The notes under the pieces are model-generated. The model ran no database searches. It was not told the origin of the DNA and was given only the letters and a program-made list of their open reading frames with translations. A stretch of 7,370 nucleotides of DNA from a bacterium. GTDB lineage: Bacteria > Desulfobacterota > UBA8473. The stretch is taken from contig WOUX01000050.1 in the NCBI GenBank assembly GCA_009773075.1, positions 1 through 7,370 of the forward strand, in the 5' to 3' direction. A program made the translations under genes and the position numbers. Each line of letters opens with the position of its first letter. Within the stretch, counting starts at the first letter, position 1. This document shows, one piece after another, positions 1-6,141 of this stretch.

Positions 1-345
1 TAAAAAAGTTGCGGACAACTCCTGTAAAATCCTGTTTACAGCATTATCTTTATGGTAATATCGCTGTTCGCTAACGGATTCATCTGCGTATCCCTTAAAC
101 TGAAGCACGAGCTCTGTATTTGCATTGTCTTTGCTCAATACCCTAAAAAAAGCGGCAGAATCTTTCTGCAGTGGAATTTCTGTCTTTGTCGTGATGAAGT
201 TGCCTTTTATCTTCAGGGTTATCCCGCCAGTTGGAAAAATATCTACTATTTCTGCCTTCACAATCTCACCTAATTTAAGAGGGATGGATTTGCCAACAGG
301 CGTTACAATGACAATTCTGCTATCAAGATTCGTAATCTTCATCAT
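1..345 (-). CDS. FliK-like small protein, N-terminal part (truncated by the window edge)
   Basis: The frame stays open from the ATG at 345 to base 1, giving 115 codons with no stop, so the C-terminus lies outside the window. The translation starts MMKITNLDSRIVIVTP and has a compact beta-rich stretch (LKLGEIVKAEIVDIFP, then GGITLKIKGNFI and TEIPLQKDS). From memory, this GEIVKA...GGITLKIKG...TEIPL pattern resembles N-terminal regions of proteins annotated as flagellar hook-length control (FliK-like) in Desulfobacterota. That is a family resemblance, not a proven role. No signal peptide or membrane segment is visible. The start lies 23 nt inside the 3' end of the upstream FAD oxidase gene in another frame. 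A GGAAGG lies about 12 nt before the first ATG, which is rather far, so translational coupling is likely. A second ATG follows immediately and could be the true start. Confidence 0.6.
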   Translation of the reverse strand, partial: MMKITNLDSRIVIVTPVGKSIPLKLGEIVKAEIVDIFPTGGITLKIKGNFITTKTEIPLQKDSAAFFRVLSKDNANTELVLQFKGYADESVSEQRYYHKDNAVNRILQELSATFL

Positions 346-1732
346 GGTTAAAAAAGACCTTCCCGGGATTCATTATCCCATTTGGATCAAGGAGGGTCTT
401 GATTCGTTTCATTACCTCCAGACTCGGTCCATGTTCATGTGCCATGAATTTGCGCTTCCCTATTCCAACCCCATGTTCACCTGTGGCTGTACCTCCCAGA
501 TCAATGGCGCATCTGACTATAGCGTCATTGGCTTCCATCCCTCTTTCTGCCTGCTCTGCATCTTTAGGGTTCTTAATCAAACCCATGTGGAGGTTGCCGC
601 TTCCTGCATGGCCGAATATATAGCCCTTTATCCCTTTTGAAATTGCTTCATTCCGGGCAAAGTCAACCATCTTCGGGTATTTTGAGAGAGGGACCGCTGT
701 ATCTATGATGATTATTTCCATGCCCTTGTTGGCGTTCTTCATAGACTCAAATGTGTCATATCTGGCTTCCCACAGTCGATCTCTCTCTTGTCTCCCGATT
801 CCGGCTTCATAGAGGGAACATTTGTTAGAGATACATATCTCCTCTATGAGAGAGAGTTCCTCTTTGAGTCCTGCCTCGTTACTTCCGTGAAATTCCATAA
901 AAAGAGTAGGCTTCTCCTCAAGGTTGGTATCCTTGTGAAGGTTAATCGCCTCTATGACATTTGCATCAAGAAATTCAAGGGCAGCCGGGACGATTCCTGT
1001 GCACATTATCTGATATATAGATTGAGTTGCATCTTCAACAGAGTCGAAGTTTACCAGTACAGCAGTGAAATGCAAAGGCAGGGGGGCAAGACGCAAAGTT
1101 ATCTGAGTGATTACCCCCAGCGTTCCCTCTGATCCTGTAAAAAGGCGGCAAAGATCATAGCCAGAAGAGCTCTTGACGGCATTAGAACCAACATTGATTA
1201 TTTCACCTGTAGGGAGGACAACCTCTAGTCTCATAACATAATCCTTTGTAGCCCCGTACTTAAGGGTCTGGATACCGCTGGCGTTATTGGCAACCATCCC
1301 ACCAATGGTAGCCGATGCTCCCGGATCAGGGGGGAAGAAGAGGCCCTTTTTTGAGAATTTTTTATTCAGGTCTTTGTAAACTACCCCAGGTTCAACTACC
1401 ACTTGAAAGTCCCCTTCTCTTTCTTGCAAAATTCTACTCATTTCCTGCATATCGAGAATAATGCCCCCCATACTTGGCATGGGATTCCCCTCAAGGCTCG
1501 TTCCTGCGCCCCAGGGGGTAACAGGGATATTCCTCTCATTTGCCACTTTGAGGATATTGCTTATCTCCTCCCTGGATTTGGGGAAAATCACAACTTCAGG
1601 TTTGCATTTTTTATGAAAGGATTCATCCTTAGAATGCAGCTCTATTACGGATTCTCCAGTAGAAACCCTTTCAGGATCAGCGATAGATCTGAAAATAGCT
1701 ATTTCATCTTTCGTAACAGTTCCGTAGGTCAT
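323..1732 (-). CDS. FAD-linked 2-hydroxyacid dehydrogenase (GlcD / D-lactate dehydrogenase type)
   Basis: This 469-residue protein is a complete member of the FAD-binding oxidase/transferase type 4 family, which includes glycolate oxidase subunit GlcD and D-lactate dehydrogenase. It oxidises a D-2-hydroxyacid to the 2-oxoacid. The N-terminal PCMH-type FAD domain (about 40-220) shows PWGAGTSLEG (73-82), PPDPGASATIGGMVANNASG (134-153) and GSEGTLGVIT (200-209). The C-terminal cap has the likely metal and substrate histidines in GHAGSGNLH (374-382), GEHGVG (418-423) and the terminal NPGK (455-458). Length is normal for the single-chain form. A GGAGGA lies 8 nt before the ATG, which fixes the start. 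There is no signal peptide, so it should be cytoplasmic or on the inner face of the membrane. The electron acceptor (a GlcF-like Fe-S protein or ETF) is not in the window. It is probably co-transcribed with the acyl-CoA synthetase gene 119 bp upstream. The exact substrate (lactate, glycolate, 2-hydroxyglutarate) cannot be read from the sequence. Confidence 0.92.
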   Translation of the reverse strand: MTYGTVTKDEIAIFRSIADPERVSTGESVIELHSKDESFHKKCKPEVVIFPKSREEISNILKVANERNIPVTPWGAGTSLEGNPMPSMGGIILDMQEMSRILQEREGDFQVVVEPGVVYKDLNKKFSKKGLFFPPDPGASATIGGMVANNASGIQTLKYGATKDYVMRLEVVLPTGEIINVGSNAVKSSSGYDLCRLFTGSEGTLGVITQITLRLAPLPLHFTAVLVNFDSVEDATQSIYQIMCTGIVPAALEFLDANVIEAINLHKDTNLEEKPTLFMEFHGSNEAGLKEELSLIEEICISNKCSLYEAGIGRQERDRLWEARYDTFESMKNANKGMEIIIIDTAVPLSKYPKMVDFARNEAISKGIKGYIFGHAGSGNLHMGLIKNPKDAEQAERGMEANDAIVRCAIDLGGTATGEHGVGIGKRKFMAHEHGPSLEVMKRIKTLLDPNGIMNPGKVFFNHDEDYES

Positions 1733-1753
1733 AATTGATATCCTCCAGGCTTT

Positions 1754-1862
1754 CAGCAGTCAGCAATCAGCCTGTTTTTTTAAGAATTCATGTGACTATT
1801 CAGGTAGGCACAGAGGCACAAAGAACAGGCTAATAGCCTGTAGCCTATAGGCTAATAGGCTA
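1754..1862. repeat. Cluster of short repeats between the two leftward metabolic genes
   Basis: Almost the whole spacer between the oxidase and the acyl-CoA synthetase genes is simple-repeat-like DNA. Positions 1754-1771 carry a 7-bp repeat (CAGCAGT, CAGCAAT, CAGC). Positions 1807-1823 read GGCACAGAGGCACAAAG, a double GGCACA motif. Positions 1828-1862 hold two near-identical copies of AGGCTAATAG(C/G)CT flanking a perfect 12-bp palindrome AGCCTATAGGCT (1842-1853). The palindrome extends outward as TAGCCT (1834-1839) against AGGCTA (1857-1862) with small bulges. The palindrome includes two bases of the TAG stop of the synthetase gene (1852-1854), and the outer arm supplies its last codons. No T-run follows on the minus strand, so it is not a typical intrinsic terminator. 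It may be a mobile repeat remnant or an mRNA-stabilising hairpin. Confidence 0.65.
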
Positions 1863-3270
1863 GAAAAATTTGTGCCTGAGTAGTTACAAATTCATAATAT
1901 TCATTCAGTTTGGCAAGGGCATTTACCGCCTTCTCGCAACTGTTAAATGCTATGGTTTTCCCACTTTCGTTAAGCTTTTCTGTCAGCACTCCCTTTGGGC
2001 CAAATACAGAAAATGCAATCGGTTTATTGGGATATTTCTCAGAGGCTTCCTTAACTACGGTAGAGACATCCCACAACTCTGAATAGAATAATACAAGAAA
2101 ATCAGGGATAATCGCCACTACACCATCACTATTTTCATCAGCCAATAGGGCCTCCAGTATTATCTTAAATTCATCCCTAAAGTTTGCCGGGTTGAATCCT
2201 TTTAGACCCATACATGCCCATATATCTACCGGGTTGCCAAGGGGGAGCCATGAAGGAGGAGATAGCTTTCTTATCATATCCAGCGTAGATCCCGAAAGTT
2301 TTATTACCTTTAAGCCATATTTATCGCAGGCATCTACAGTTAGGACACCTGTAGATCCTGCCCATGTCATAATAGCAATCTTCTTCCCTTTCATAAGGGG
2401 GAAGGTTAAGAATGATTTGATCAAATTCTCCGCCTCTTCTTCATCGTTCGCTCTAATCACGCCGGTTTCTTTAAACACAGCATCATATACCTCATCCTTT
2501 CCCACAATAGAACCTGTATGGGATTGGGCAGCGACTCTGCCAAGCTCACTTCTCCCTGATTTAAGAGCAATCAAGGGTTTCTTCTTCGATACCCTCTTTG
2601 CCATCTCAAAGAACCTCTGTCCATCAGAGACACCTTCCATATGGAGCAGAACGACTTTAATATCAGTATCATCCTCAAAATAGGCTAAACTGTCGGCAAA
2701 ATCAATATCGCAGCAATCGCCTATATCGATGGCTTTTCCAAACGTTATATTAGAAAGGCCAACGAAGAAGATACCGCTTTGAGAGATGACCCCAACAGGA
2801 GTCTTTGCCAGCTCAAAGCGTGGAAGTGCTGTGCTCAAACCCCTATAGGCATTTATCACCCCAAATGTGTTGGGACCCATAATCCTTGTTTTTCCTTTCC
2901 TGGCAATTTCTATCACCTTTTCCTGTAACATCTTCCCTTCATCATCGGAGTCAGCAAATCCTTGGGCAATAATTACTAAAGCAGATACTCCTTTTTCCGT
3001 ACACTCTTTGACCCGCTCGGGAACAGTCCCGCGAGGTGTAATTATTACTGCCAGATCTATATCTTCCGGTATTTCCCTTATATCTGTATACGCTTTAAAC
3101 CCTAGAATCTCATTTGTTTTAGGATTTATCGGATAAATCTTTCCCTGGAAGCCATAATGAATCAGATTCTTTAATACATTAAAGGAGTCACTGTCAGTAT
3201 TTCTAGACACACCGATTAAAGCAATAGACTCTGGTTCCATGAAGCATCGCATCTTTTCTAATATTTCCAT
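1852..3270 (-). CDS. Acetate/acyl-CoA synthetase (ADP-forming), alpha subunit type
   Basis: This 472-residue protein has the domain order of the alpha subunit of NDP-forming acyl-CoA synthetases (acetate-CoA ligase, ADP-forming), which make ATP from acyl-CoA plus ADP and phosphate. The N-terminus is a Rossmann CoA-binding domain (about 8-140; IALIGVSRNTDS at 16-27, MGPNTFG at 131-137). Two succinyl-CoA-ligase-like flavodoxin domains follow (from GVISQSG at 160-166, and from KKIAIMTWAGSTGV at 296-309). The phospho-histidine loop is AAQSHTGS with His251 as the expected phosphorylated residue. GNPVDI (345-350) is also typical. Length fits a free alpha subunit; the ATP-grasp beta domain found in fused enzymes is absent, and no beta gene is adjacent. 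The start is supported by AAGGAGG about 9 nt upstream. It is likely the first gene of the leftward operon, upstream of the 2-hydroxyacid dehydrogenase, which suggests energy conservation from lactate-like substrates. The last residues (FLAY) are encoded by repeat DNA. The acyl substrate is unknown. Confidence 0.9.
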   Translation of the reverse strand: MEILEKMRCFMEPESIALIGVSRNTDSDSFNVLKNLIHYGFQGKIYPINPKTNEILGFKAYTDIREIPEDIDLAVIITPRGTVPERVKECTEKGVSALVIIAQGFADSDDEGKMLQEKVIEIARKGKTRIMGPNTFGVINAYRGLSTALPRFELAKTPVGVISQSGIFFVGLSNITFGKAIDIGDCCDIDFADSLAYFEDDTDIKVVLLHMEGVSDGQRFFEMAKRVSKKKPLIALKSGRSELGRVAAQSHTGSIVGKDEVYDAVFKETGVIRANDEEEAENLIKSFLTFPLMKGKKIAIMTWAGSTGVLTVDACDKYGLKVIKLSGSTLDMIRKLSPPSWLPLGNPVDIWACMGLKGFNPANFRDEFKIILEALLADENSDGVVAIIPDFLVLFYSELWDVSTVVKEASEKYPNKPIAFSVFGPKGVLTEKLNESGKTIAFNSCEKAVNALAKLNEYYEFVTTQAQIFLAY

Positions 3271-3349
3271 ACTTAAAGTCCTCCTTTTTTATCTGGAATC
3301 AGTTCTAGCATCCCTTAAAGGCACACCCAGATGTGTTATATCCCAATAG

Positions 3350-3402
3350 CACTGTTGCCTATCCAATATATCACTGTTGCCTATCCAATATATCACTGTT
3401 GC
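3350..3402. repeat. 22-bp tandem repeat, 2.4 copies
   Basis: Two identical 22-bp units occupy 3350-3371 and 3372-3393. Each begins CACTGTTGCC and ends CCAATATAT. A third, partial copy (CACTGTTGC, 3394-3402) follows before the sequence diverges. Just before unit one, TATCCCAATAG (3339-3349) looks like a decayed end of a further copy. On the minus strand each unit supplies a TATATT hexamer and a TTGGAT. The 22-bp period is close to two turns of the double helix, so repeated sites would face the same side of the DNA. It lies 80-130 bp upstream of the synthetase start. Function as an operator array is inference. Confidence 0.85.
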
Positions 3403-3416
3403 AGAAATTTTGGCAA
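3387..3416 (-). promoter_or_regulatory. Candidate sigma-70-like promoter for the leftward operon
   Basis: On the minus strand, TTGCCA (3416-3411, five of six to the -35 consensus) is followed after 18 nt by TATATT (3392-3387, five of six to the -10 consensus). Transcription would begin near 3380 and leave a leader of about 110 nt before the synthetase ATG at 3270. The -10 lies inside the second tandem repeat unit, and the first unit repeats the same hexamer at 3370-3365. A+T-rich DNA gives chance matches, so this is a prediction from consensus only. Confidence 0.4.
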
Positions 3417-3534
3417 GGAATTATTAATTCAAGAACAACAGCACACTTGTGACAGGGACATTTTTTCACTTGCATATTGGACCAAAGGTGCTTATATTTA
3501 TCTTTATTTTATTGAGGGGACAATGTGAGCTAAG

Positions 3535-3656
3535 AAATTTGGTATCCGTTCACAGTTTACGGTTTGCAGTTAACAGTAAATGCTTCAAGCTTTATATAAT
3601 TCATTGAATATAAATCGTAAACTGTAAACTGATGACCGTGAACGGTTACGAAATTT
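3535..3656. repeat. Imperfect inverted-repeat element (46-bp arms, 30-bp loop)
   Basis: The left arm (3535-3580) and the reverse complement of the right arm (3611-3656) align without gaps at 33 of 46 positions by hand. The outer ends are best conserved: both begin AAATTT, then a shared GTA, then CCGTTCAC. The arms are built from variations on GTTTAC/ACAGTTTAC, so each arm is itself repetitive. The 30-bp centre is A+T-rich and contains TATAAT and ATTCATTGAAT. The size, symmetry and lack of a gene fit a small non-autonomous (MITE-like or REP-like) repeat. No target-site duplication was recognised. It could also fold as a long hairpin in RNA. Confidence 0.75.
3570..3600 (+). promoter_or_regulatory. 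Candidate outward promoter in the inverted-repeat loop, facing hflX
   Basis: TTAACA (3570-3575, five of six to the -35 consensus) precedes a perfect TATAAT (3595-3600) with a 19-nt spacer, which is longer than ideal. Transcription from about 3607 would run through the right arm and give a leader of roughly 160 nt before hflX. No better promoter was seen closer to the gene. Confidence 0.3.
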
Positions 3657-3704
3657 AATTATGGGGTGTTGCAATGCCAATCTACTAGAACTTAAAGACC
3701 TTTG

Positions 3705-3719
3705 AGAAACTGTGTTTCT
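3705..3719 (+). other. Small hairpin in the hflX leader
   Basis: AGAAAC (3705-3710) and GTTTCT (3714-3719) form a perfect 6-bp stem around a TGT loop. It has no G+C-rich core and no T-run, so it is not a terminator. It sits about 50 nt upstream of the hflX start and may be chance in A+T-rich DNA. Confidence 0.25.
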
Positions 3720-3769
3720 TTGAAAACTTACATGGGCATGCAAACCGATCAATAAGTTCATCCTGAAAA

Positions 3770-5137
3770 ATGAAAAATTTGAACTATCTAACTCTTGACC
3801 CTAGAGGAAGAACCCGAGAAGCTTCAGATGAGGGGGGGGACACTCACACTGAAAACACTCTCCCAAAAAGGTATAATAAGACGAATAGACTAAAAGAAAA
3901 AGCAATCTTAGTTGGTGTTAAGTTACAGGCAGAGGATAAAAAAAGACCTGAAGACTCTCTGGCTGAGCTGGCTAAACTTACTGAAACGGCCGGTGGTGTG
4001 ATAACAGACAGGATTATACAGGAAGTCAAACAAATAAACTCTGCCTACCTTATAGGCAAGGGTAAGGTGGAGGAGATAAAAAATCTTATATCTCAAAGGG
4101 ACGCTGACCTGGTTATCTTTGATGATGATTTAACACCTGCACAACAACGAAACTTAGAAGAAGAATTTGGTGTTAAGGTCATAGATAGGACTGGCTTAAT
4201 ATTAGACATATTTGCCCAGAGAGCAAAATCGAAAGAAGGGAAGCTCCAGGTTCAACTGGCACAACTTAACTATTTATTACCCCGTCTCGTAGGTTGGGGA
4301 GGGGTACTTTCCCGACTGGGTGGTGGAATAGGGACAAGGGGTCCAGGAGAAACCAAATTAGAGGTTGATCGAAGAACAATCAGAGATAGAATTGTAAGGG
4401 CTAAAAAGGACATTGAAAAGGTAAGAAAGGTTAGAACCTTACATCGAAAAAGAAGAAGCCATATCTCTTGTTCTACGGTTTCCTTTATTGGATACACCAA
4501 TGCAGGAAAATCAACCCTTTTGAATCATCTCTCCAATGCCGGGGTCTTGGTAGGAGATAAATTATTTGCAACCCTGGATCCCACCATCAGAAAGATAAGA
4601 CTGCCAGATAACAGAGAGATCTTGATATCTGACACAGTGGGTTTCATTAATAAGCTCCCTCATCAGCTTATTGCTGCATTCAAGGCTACACTCGAAGAAA
4701 TCAATGAGTCGGATATCCTTCTCCATGTAATCGATATCAGCCATCCTCGAGTTGATGACCACATAACCTCAGTCAATAGCGTTTTGAGTGAGATAGGGAC
4801 ATCTCAAAAACCCATTATCCATGCTTTGAACAAGATTGACAAACTTGATAACGTCAATAGCATTGTTAGATACTGGCAAAGGGAACTTGACAACTGTGTC
4901 GCTGTATCCGCGTTAACGGGACAGGGCATCAACGATCTCTTCAACAAGATCGAAGATTTGATACAAACCAGATTAAAGAAAGTGAGGCTTAAACTTCCCG
5001 TTGATGCAGGGGACCTAATCTCTAAGATACACAGGAATGGTAGGATAATCAGAGAAGAGTACACAGGGGAGGAAGTGATTATTGAAGCTGAGGTAGACAA
5101 CAAATTAGCTCATTCTCTGGAGGCTTTTAGTTTCTGA
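3770..5137 (+). CDS. hflX: GTPase HflX (ribosome-associated)
   Basis: This 455-residue protein is a clear HflX-family GTPase, which binds the 50S subunit and splits or rescues ribosomes, notably under stress. The N-terminal HflX domain (about 44-155) has GKGK (96-99), LTPAQQRNLE (121-130) and IDRTGLILDIFAQRA (138-152). The hallmark glycine-rich linker SRLGGGIGTRGPGETKLE is at 181-198, followed by a helical linker. The G domain is complete: G1 GYTNAGKST (241-249), G2 region FATLDPT (266-272), G3 DTVGF (288-292), G4 NKID (354-357), G5 SALTG (380-384). A C-terminal domain follows (about 405-455). The start is uncertain. An in-frame TGA lies one codon before the ATG, no Shine-Dalgarno sequence precedes it, and the first 40 or so residues look unconserved and contain a G8 run (3832-3839). 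The longer N-terminal extension I recall in some Desulfobacterota HflX proteins is absent. Family length is otherwise normal. It is divergent from the metabolic operon and upstream of envelope genes that have their own promoter. Confidence 0.95.
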   Translation: MKNLNYLTLDPRGRTREASDEGGDTHTENTLPKRYNKTNRLKEKAILVGVKLQAEDKKRPEDSLAELAKLTETAGGVITDRIIQEVKQINSAYLIGKGKVEEIKNLISQRDADLVIFDDDLTPAQQRNLEEEFGVKVIDRTGLILDIFAQRAKSKEGKLQVQLAQLNYLLPRLVGWGGVLSRLGGGIGTRGPGETKLEVDRRTIRDRIVRAKKDIEKVRKVRTLHRKRRSHISCSTVSFIGYTNAGKSTLLNHLSNAGVLVGDKLFATLDPTIRKIRLPDNREILISDTVGFINKLPHQLIAAFKATLEEINESDILLHVIDISHPRVDDHITSVNSVLSEIGTSQKPIIHALNKIDKLDNVNSIVRYWQRELDNCVAVSALTGQGINDLFNKIEDLIQTRLKKVRLKLPVDAGDLISKIHRNGRIIREEYTGEEVIIEAEVDNKLAHSLEAFSF

Positions 5138-5172
5138 TTCGGCACTGTTTTTTGCTTGACAAACACCGAATC
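5136..5172. repeat. Inverted repeat overlapping the promoter after hflX
   Basis: GATTCGG (5136-5142) and CCGAATC (5166-5172) are perfect 7-bp arms, with an inner GTTT (5147-5150) against AAAC (5161-5164). The left arm starts within the hflX stop codon. The right arm lies in the spacer of the following promoter, and the -35 TTGACA is in the loop. It may be an operator for the downstream genes or a weak hairpin at the hflX 3' end. The run of T's lies inside the structure, so it is not a standard terminator. Confidence 0.4.
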
Positions 5173-5183
5173 TATTATAGAAT
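5156..5183 (+). promoter_or_regulatory. Sigma-70-like promoter for the envelope-protein genes
   Basis: A perfect -35 hexamer TTGACA (5156-5161) is followed after 16 nt by TAGAAT (5178-5183, five of six to the -10 consensus). This predicts a start near 5190 and a leader of about 90 nt before the LPP20-family gene. It falls right after the hflX stop codon, so the exported-protein genes are probably transcribed independently of hflX. No sigma-54 or sigma-28 type element was recognised here, which argues against late flagellar control. Confidence 0.6.
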
Positions 5184-5282
5184 ATAGAGTCTAGTAGGGT
5201 TATCATAGGGTTTACTGCATTTCAGCCTAATTTTTTAACTAAGAGGCTCATGATATAAACCACATATTGTAAGGAGGTTAAA

Positions 5283-6107
5283 ATGAAAATAAAGGCAATC
5301 ATGGTGAGCGTATCATTTTTTTTGCTACTCATCTTCTTTACTGCTGGAGGGTTGCTTGCGAGTAGTACAGATCAAGTTATTGAAACTATGGGTCAAGGTG
5401 AGGTTAACTGGACTAAGAATGTAATAAGGGCCACCGGAAGTGGGGCTCCTAATCCGTCTGCGCCCAATATAGCAGTTGCAAGGTTAGGGGCAGAAAGGGC
5501 TGCCAAGGTAGATGCCTTAAGAAACCTTCTGGAGACTGTTAAGGGTGTAAGGATTGATTCAGAAACCACAGTGGTAAATGCCATGACTCAAAGTGACGTG
5601 ATACAATCTAAGGTTGAAGGCTTTGTTCGGGGAGCCAGGGTAGTTGACAAAAAGTATTTTTCTGACGGTGGTGTGGAGGTTGTTATAGAGGTCCCCATTA
5701 CTGGTTCCTTTGCTGAAGCTCTATTGCCTGCTATGGGGGGGCAACAGGTACCCTCTACCGGCAGTCCAGTATATACCGGACTAATTATTGACACAACAGG
5801 TCTTGAGCTCCGCCCTGCCATGTCTCCAAAGGTCATTGATGAAGATGGAAGAGAGGTTTACGGTTCTGCCTATGTAACGAAGGAATTCGCTATTGAACAG
5901 GGAATAGTAGGCTATGTGAAAGACATAGGAACTGCTAAACAAAATGACCGGGTAACAAACAATCCTATTATAATCAAAGGCATAAAAACTGAAGGACGAG
6001 GAAACAGTAATGTGGTTGTCAGAAATTCTGATGCTAACATTTTGAGGGATACCTCTAAAAACCTCAGTTTTTTATCTCAATGCCGGGTGTTGTTTGTTGT
6101 TGATTGA
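5283..6107 (+). CDS. LPP20-family exported protein
   Basis: This 274-residue protein has a Sec signal peptide: KIK, then a hydrophobic core (about 6-20), with possible cleavage after A26 in GLLASS. No lipobox cysteine is present, so it should be periplasmic or surface-located and not lipidated. Residues 45-140 carry the LPP20 pattern: NVIRATGSGAPNPSAPNIAV, then ARLGAERAAKVDALRNLLET (67-86), a KVEGFVRGARVVD segment (110-122) and GGVEVVIEVPITG (129-141). LPP20-type proteins in other bacteria include outer-membrane antigens and the flagellar-associated FlgP. The C-terminal half (155-274) is also family-like, with YTGLIIDTTGLELRPAMSP (164-182), EVYGSAYV (191-198) and a terminal CRVLFVVD (267-274). 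The start is set by AAGGAGG ending 5 nt before the ATG. It is the first gene after its own promoter and 34 bp before the TPR lipoprotein gene. A flagellar or other surface role is inference. Confidence 0.85.
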   Translation: MKIKAIMVSVSFFLLLIFFTAGGLLASSTDQVIETMGQGEVNWTKNVIRATGSGAPNPSAPNIAVARLGAERAAKVDALRNLLETVKGVRIDSETTVVNAMTQSDVIQSKVEGFVRGARVVDKKYFSDGGVEVVIEVPITGSFAEALLPAMGGQQVPSTGSPVYTGLIIDTTGLELRPAMSPKVIDEDGREVYGSAYVTKEFAIEQGIVGYVKDIGTAKQNDRVTNNPIIIKGIKTEGRGNSNVVVRNSDANILRDTSKNLSFLSQCRVLFVVD

Positions 6108-6141
6108 ACACCAAACCTAAAATACTAGTCGGAGGGGAAAA

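Larger units (their letters stand above)
3271..3769. other. Divergent intergenic region rich in repeats, no convincing gene
   Basis: About 500 bp separate the leftward synthetase gene from hflX. A frame of 65 codons at 3331-3528 (plus) is not convincing: its start is made of the tandem repeat and it has no ribosome binding site. The region contains, in order, a 22-bp tandem repeat, an A+T-rich stretch with GTGACAGGGACATTTTTTC (3449-3467) and GAGGGGACAATGTGAG (3514-3529), an inverted-repeat element, and about 110 bp of hflX leader. A weak alternative rightward promoter, TTGCAT (3470-3475), 17 nt, TATATT (3493-3498), is also visible. Confidence 0.7.

Noticed and set aside
125..640. Long plus-strand frame opposite the FAD oxidase and FliK-like genes
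   Set aside because: It is antisense to two well-supported minus-strand genes, has no motif, and is explained by codon structure of the opposite strand.
1834..1862. Palindrome after the synthetase gene as an intrinsic terminator
   Set aside because: No T-run follows on the minus strand, and the stem is only moderately G+C-rich and imperfect. The next gene in the same direction starts 119 bp on, so read-through is expected.
3331..3528. Open frame of 65 codons on the plus strand in the intergenic region
   Set aside because: Its first codons are the 22-bp tandem repeat, it has no ribosome binding site, and the product (rich in Tyr, Cys and Ile with no motif) resembles nothing recognisable.
3449..3529. 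GTGACAGGGACATTTTTTC and GAGGGGACAATGTGAG as ends of a REP/RAYT-type element
   Set aside because: The two share only a GGGACA core in the same orientation, so they are not a clear inverted pair, and no transposase gene is near.
5224..5248. AGCCT/AGGCT inverted repeat in the leader of the LPP20 gene as a riboswitch or attenuator
   Set aside because: The stem is only 5 bp with a 15-nt A+T-rich loop. No conserved aptamer features or alternative terminator stem could be seen.
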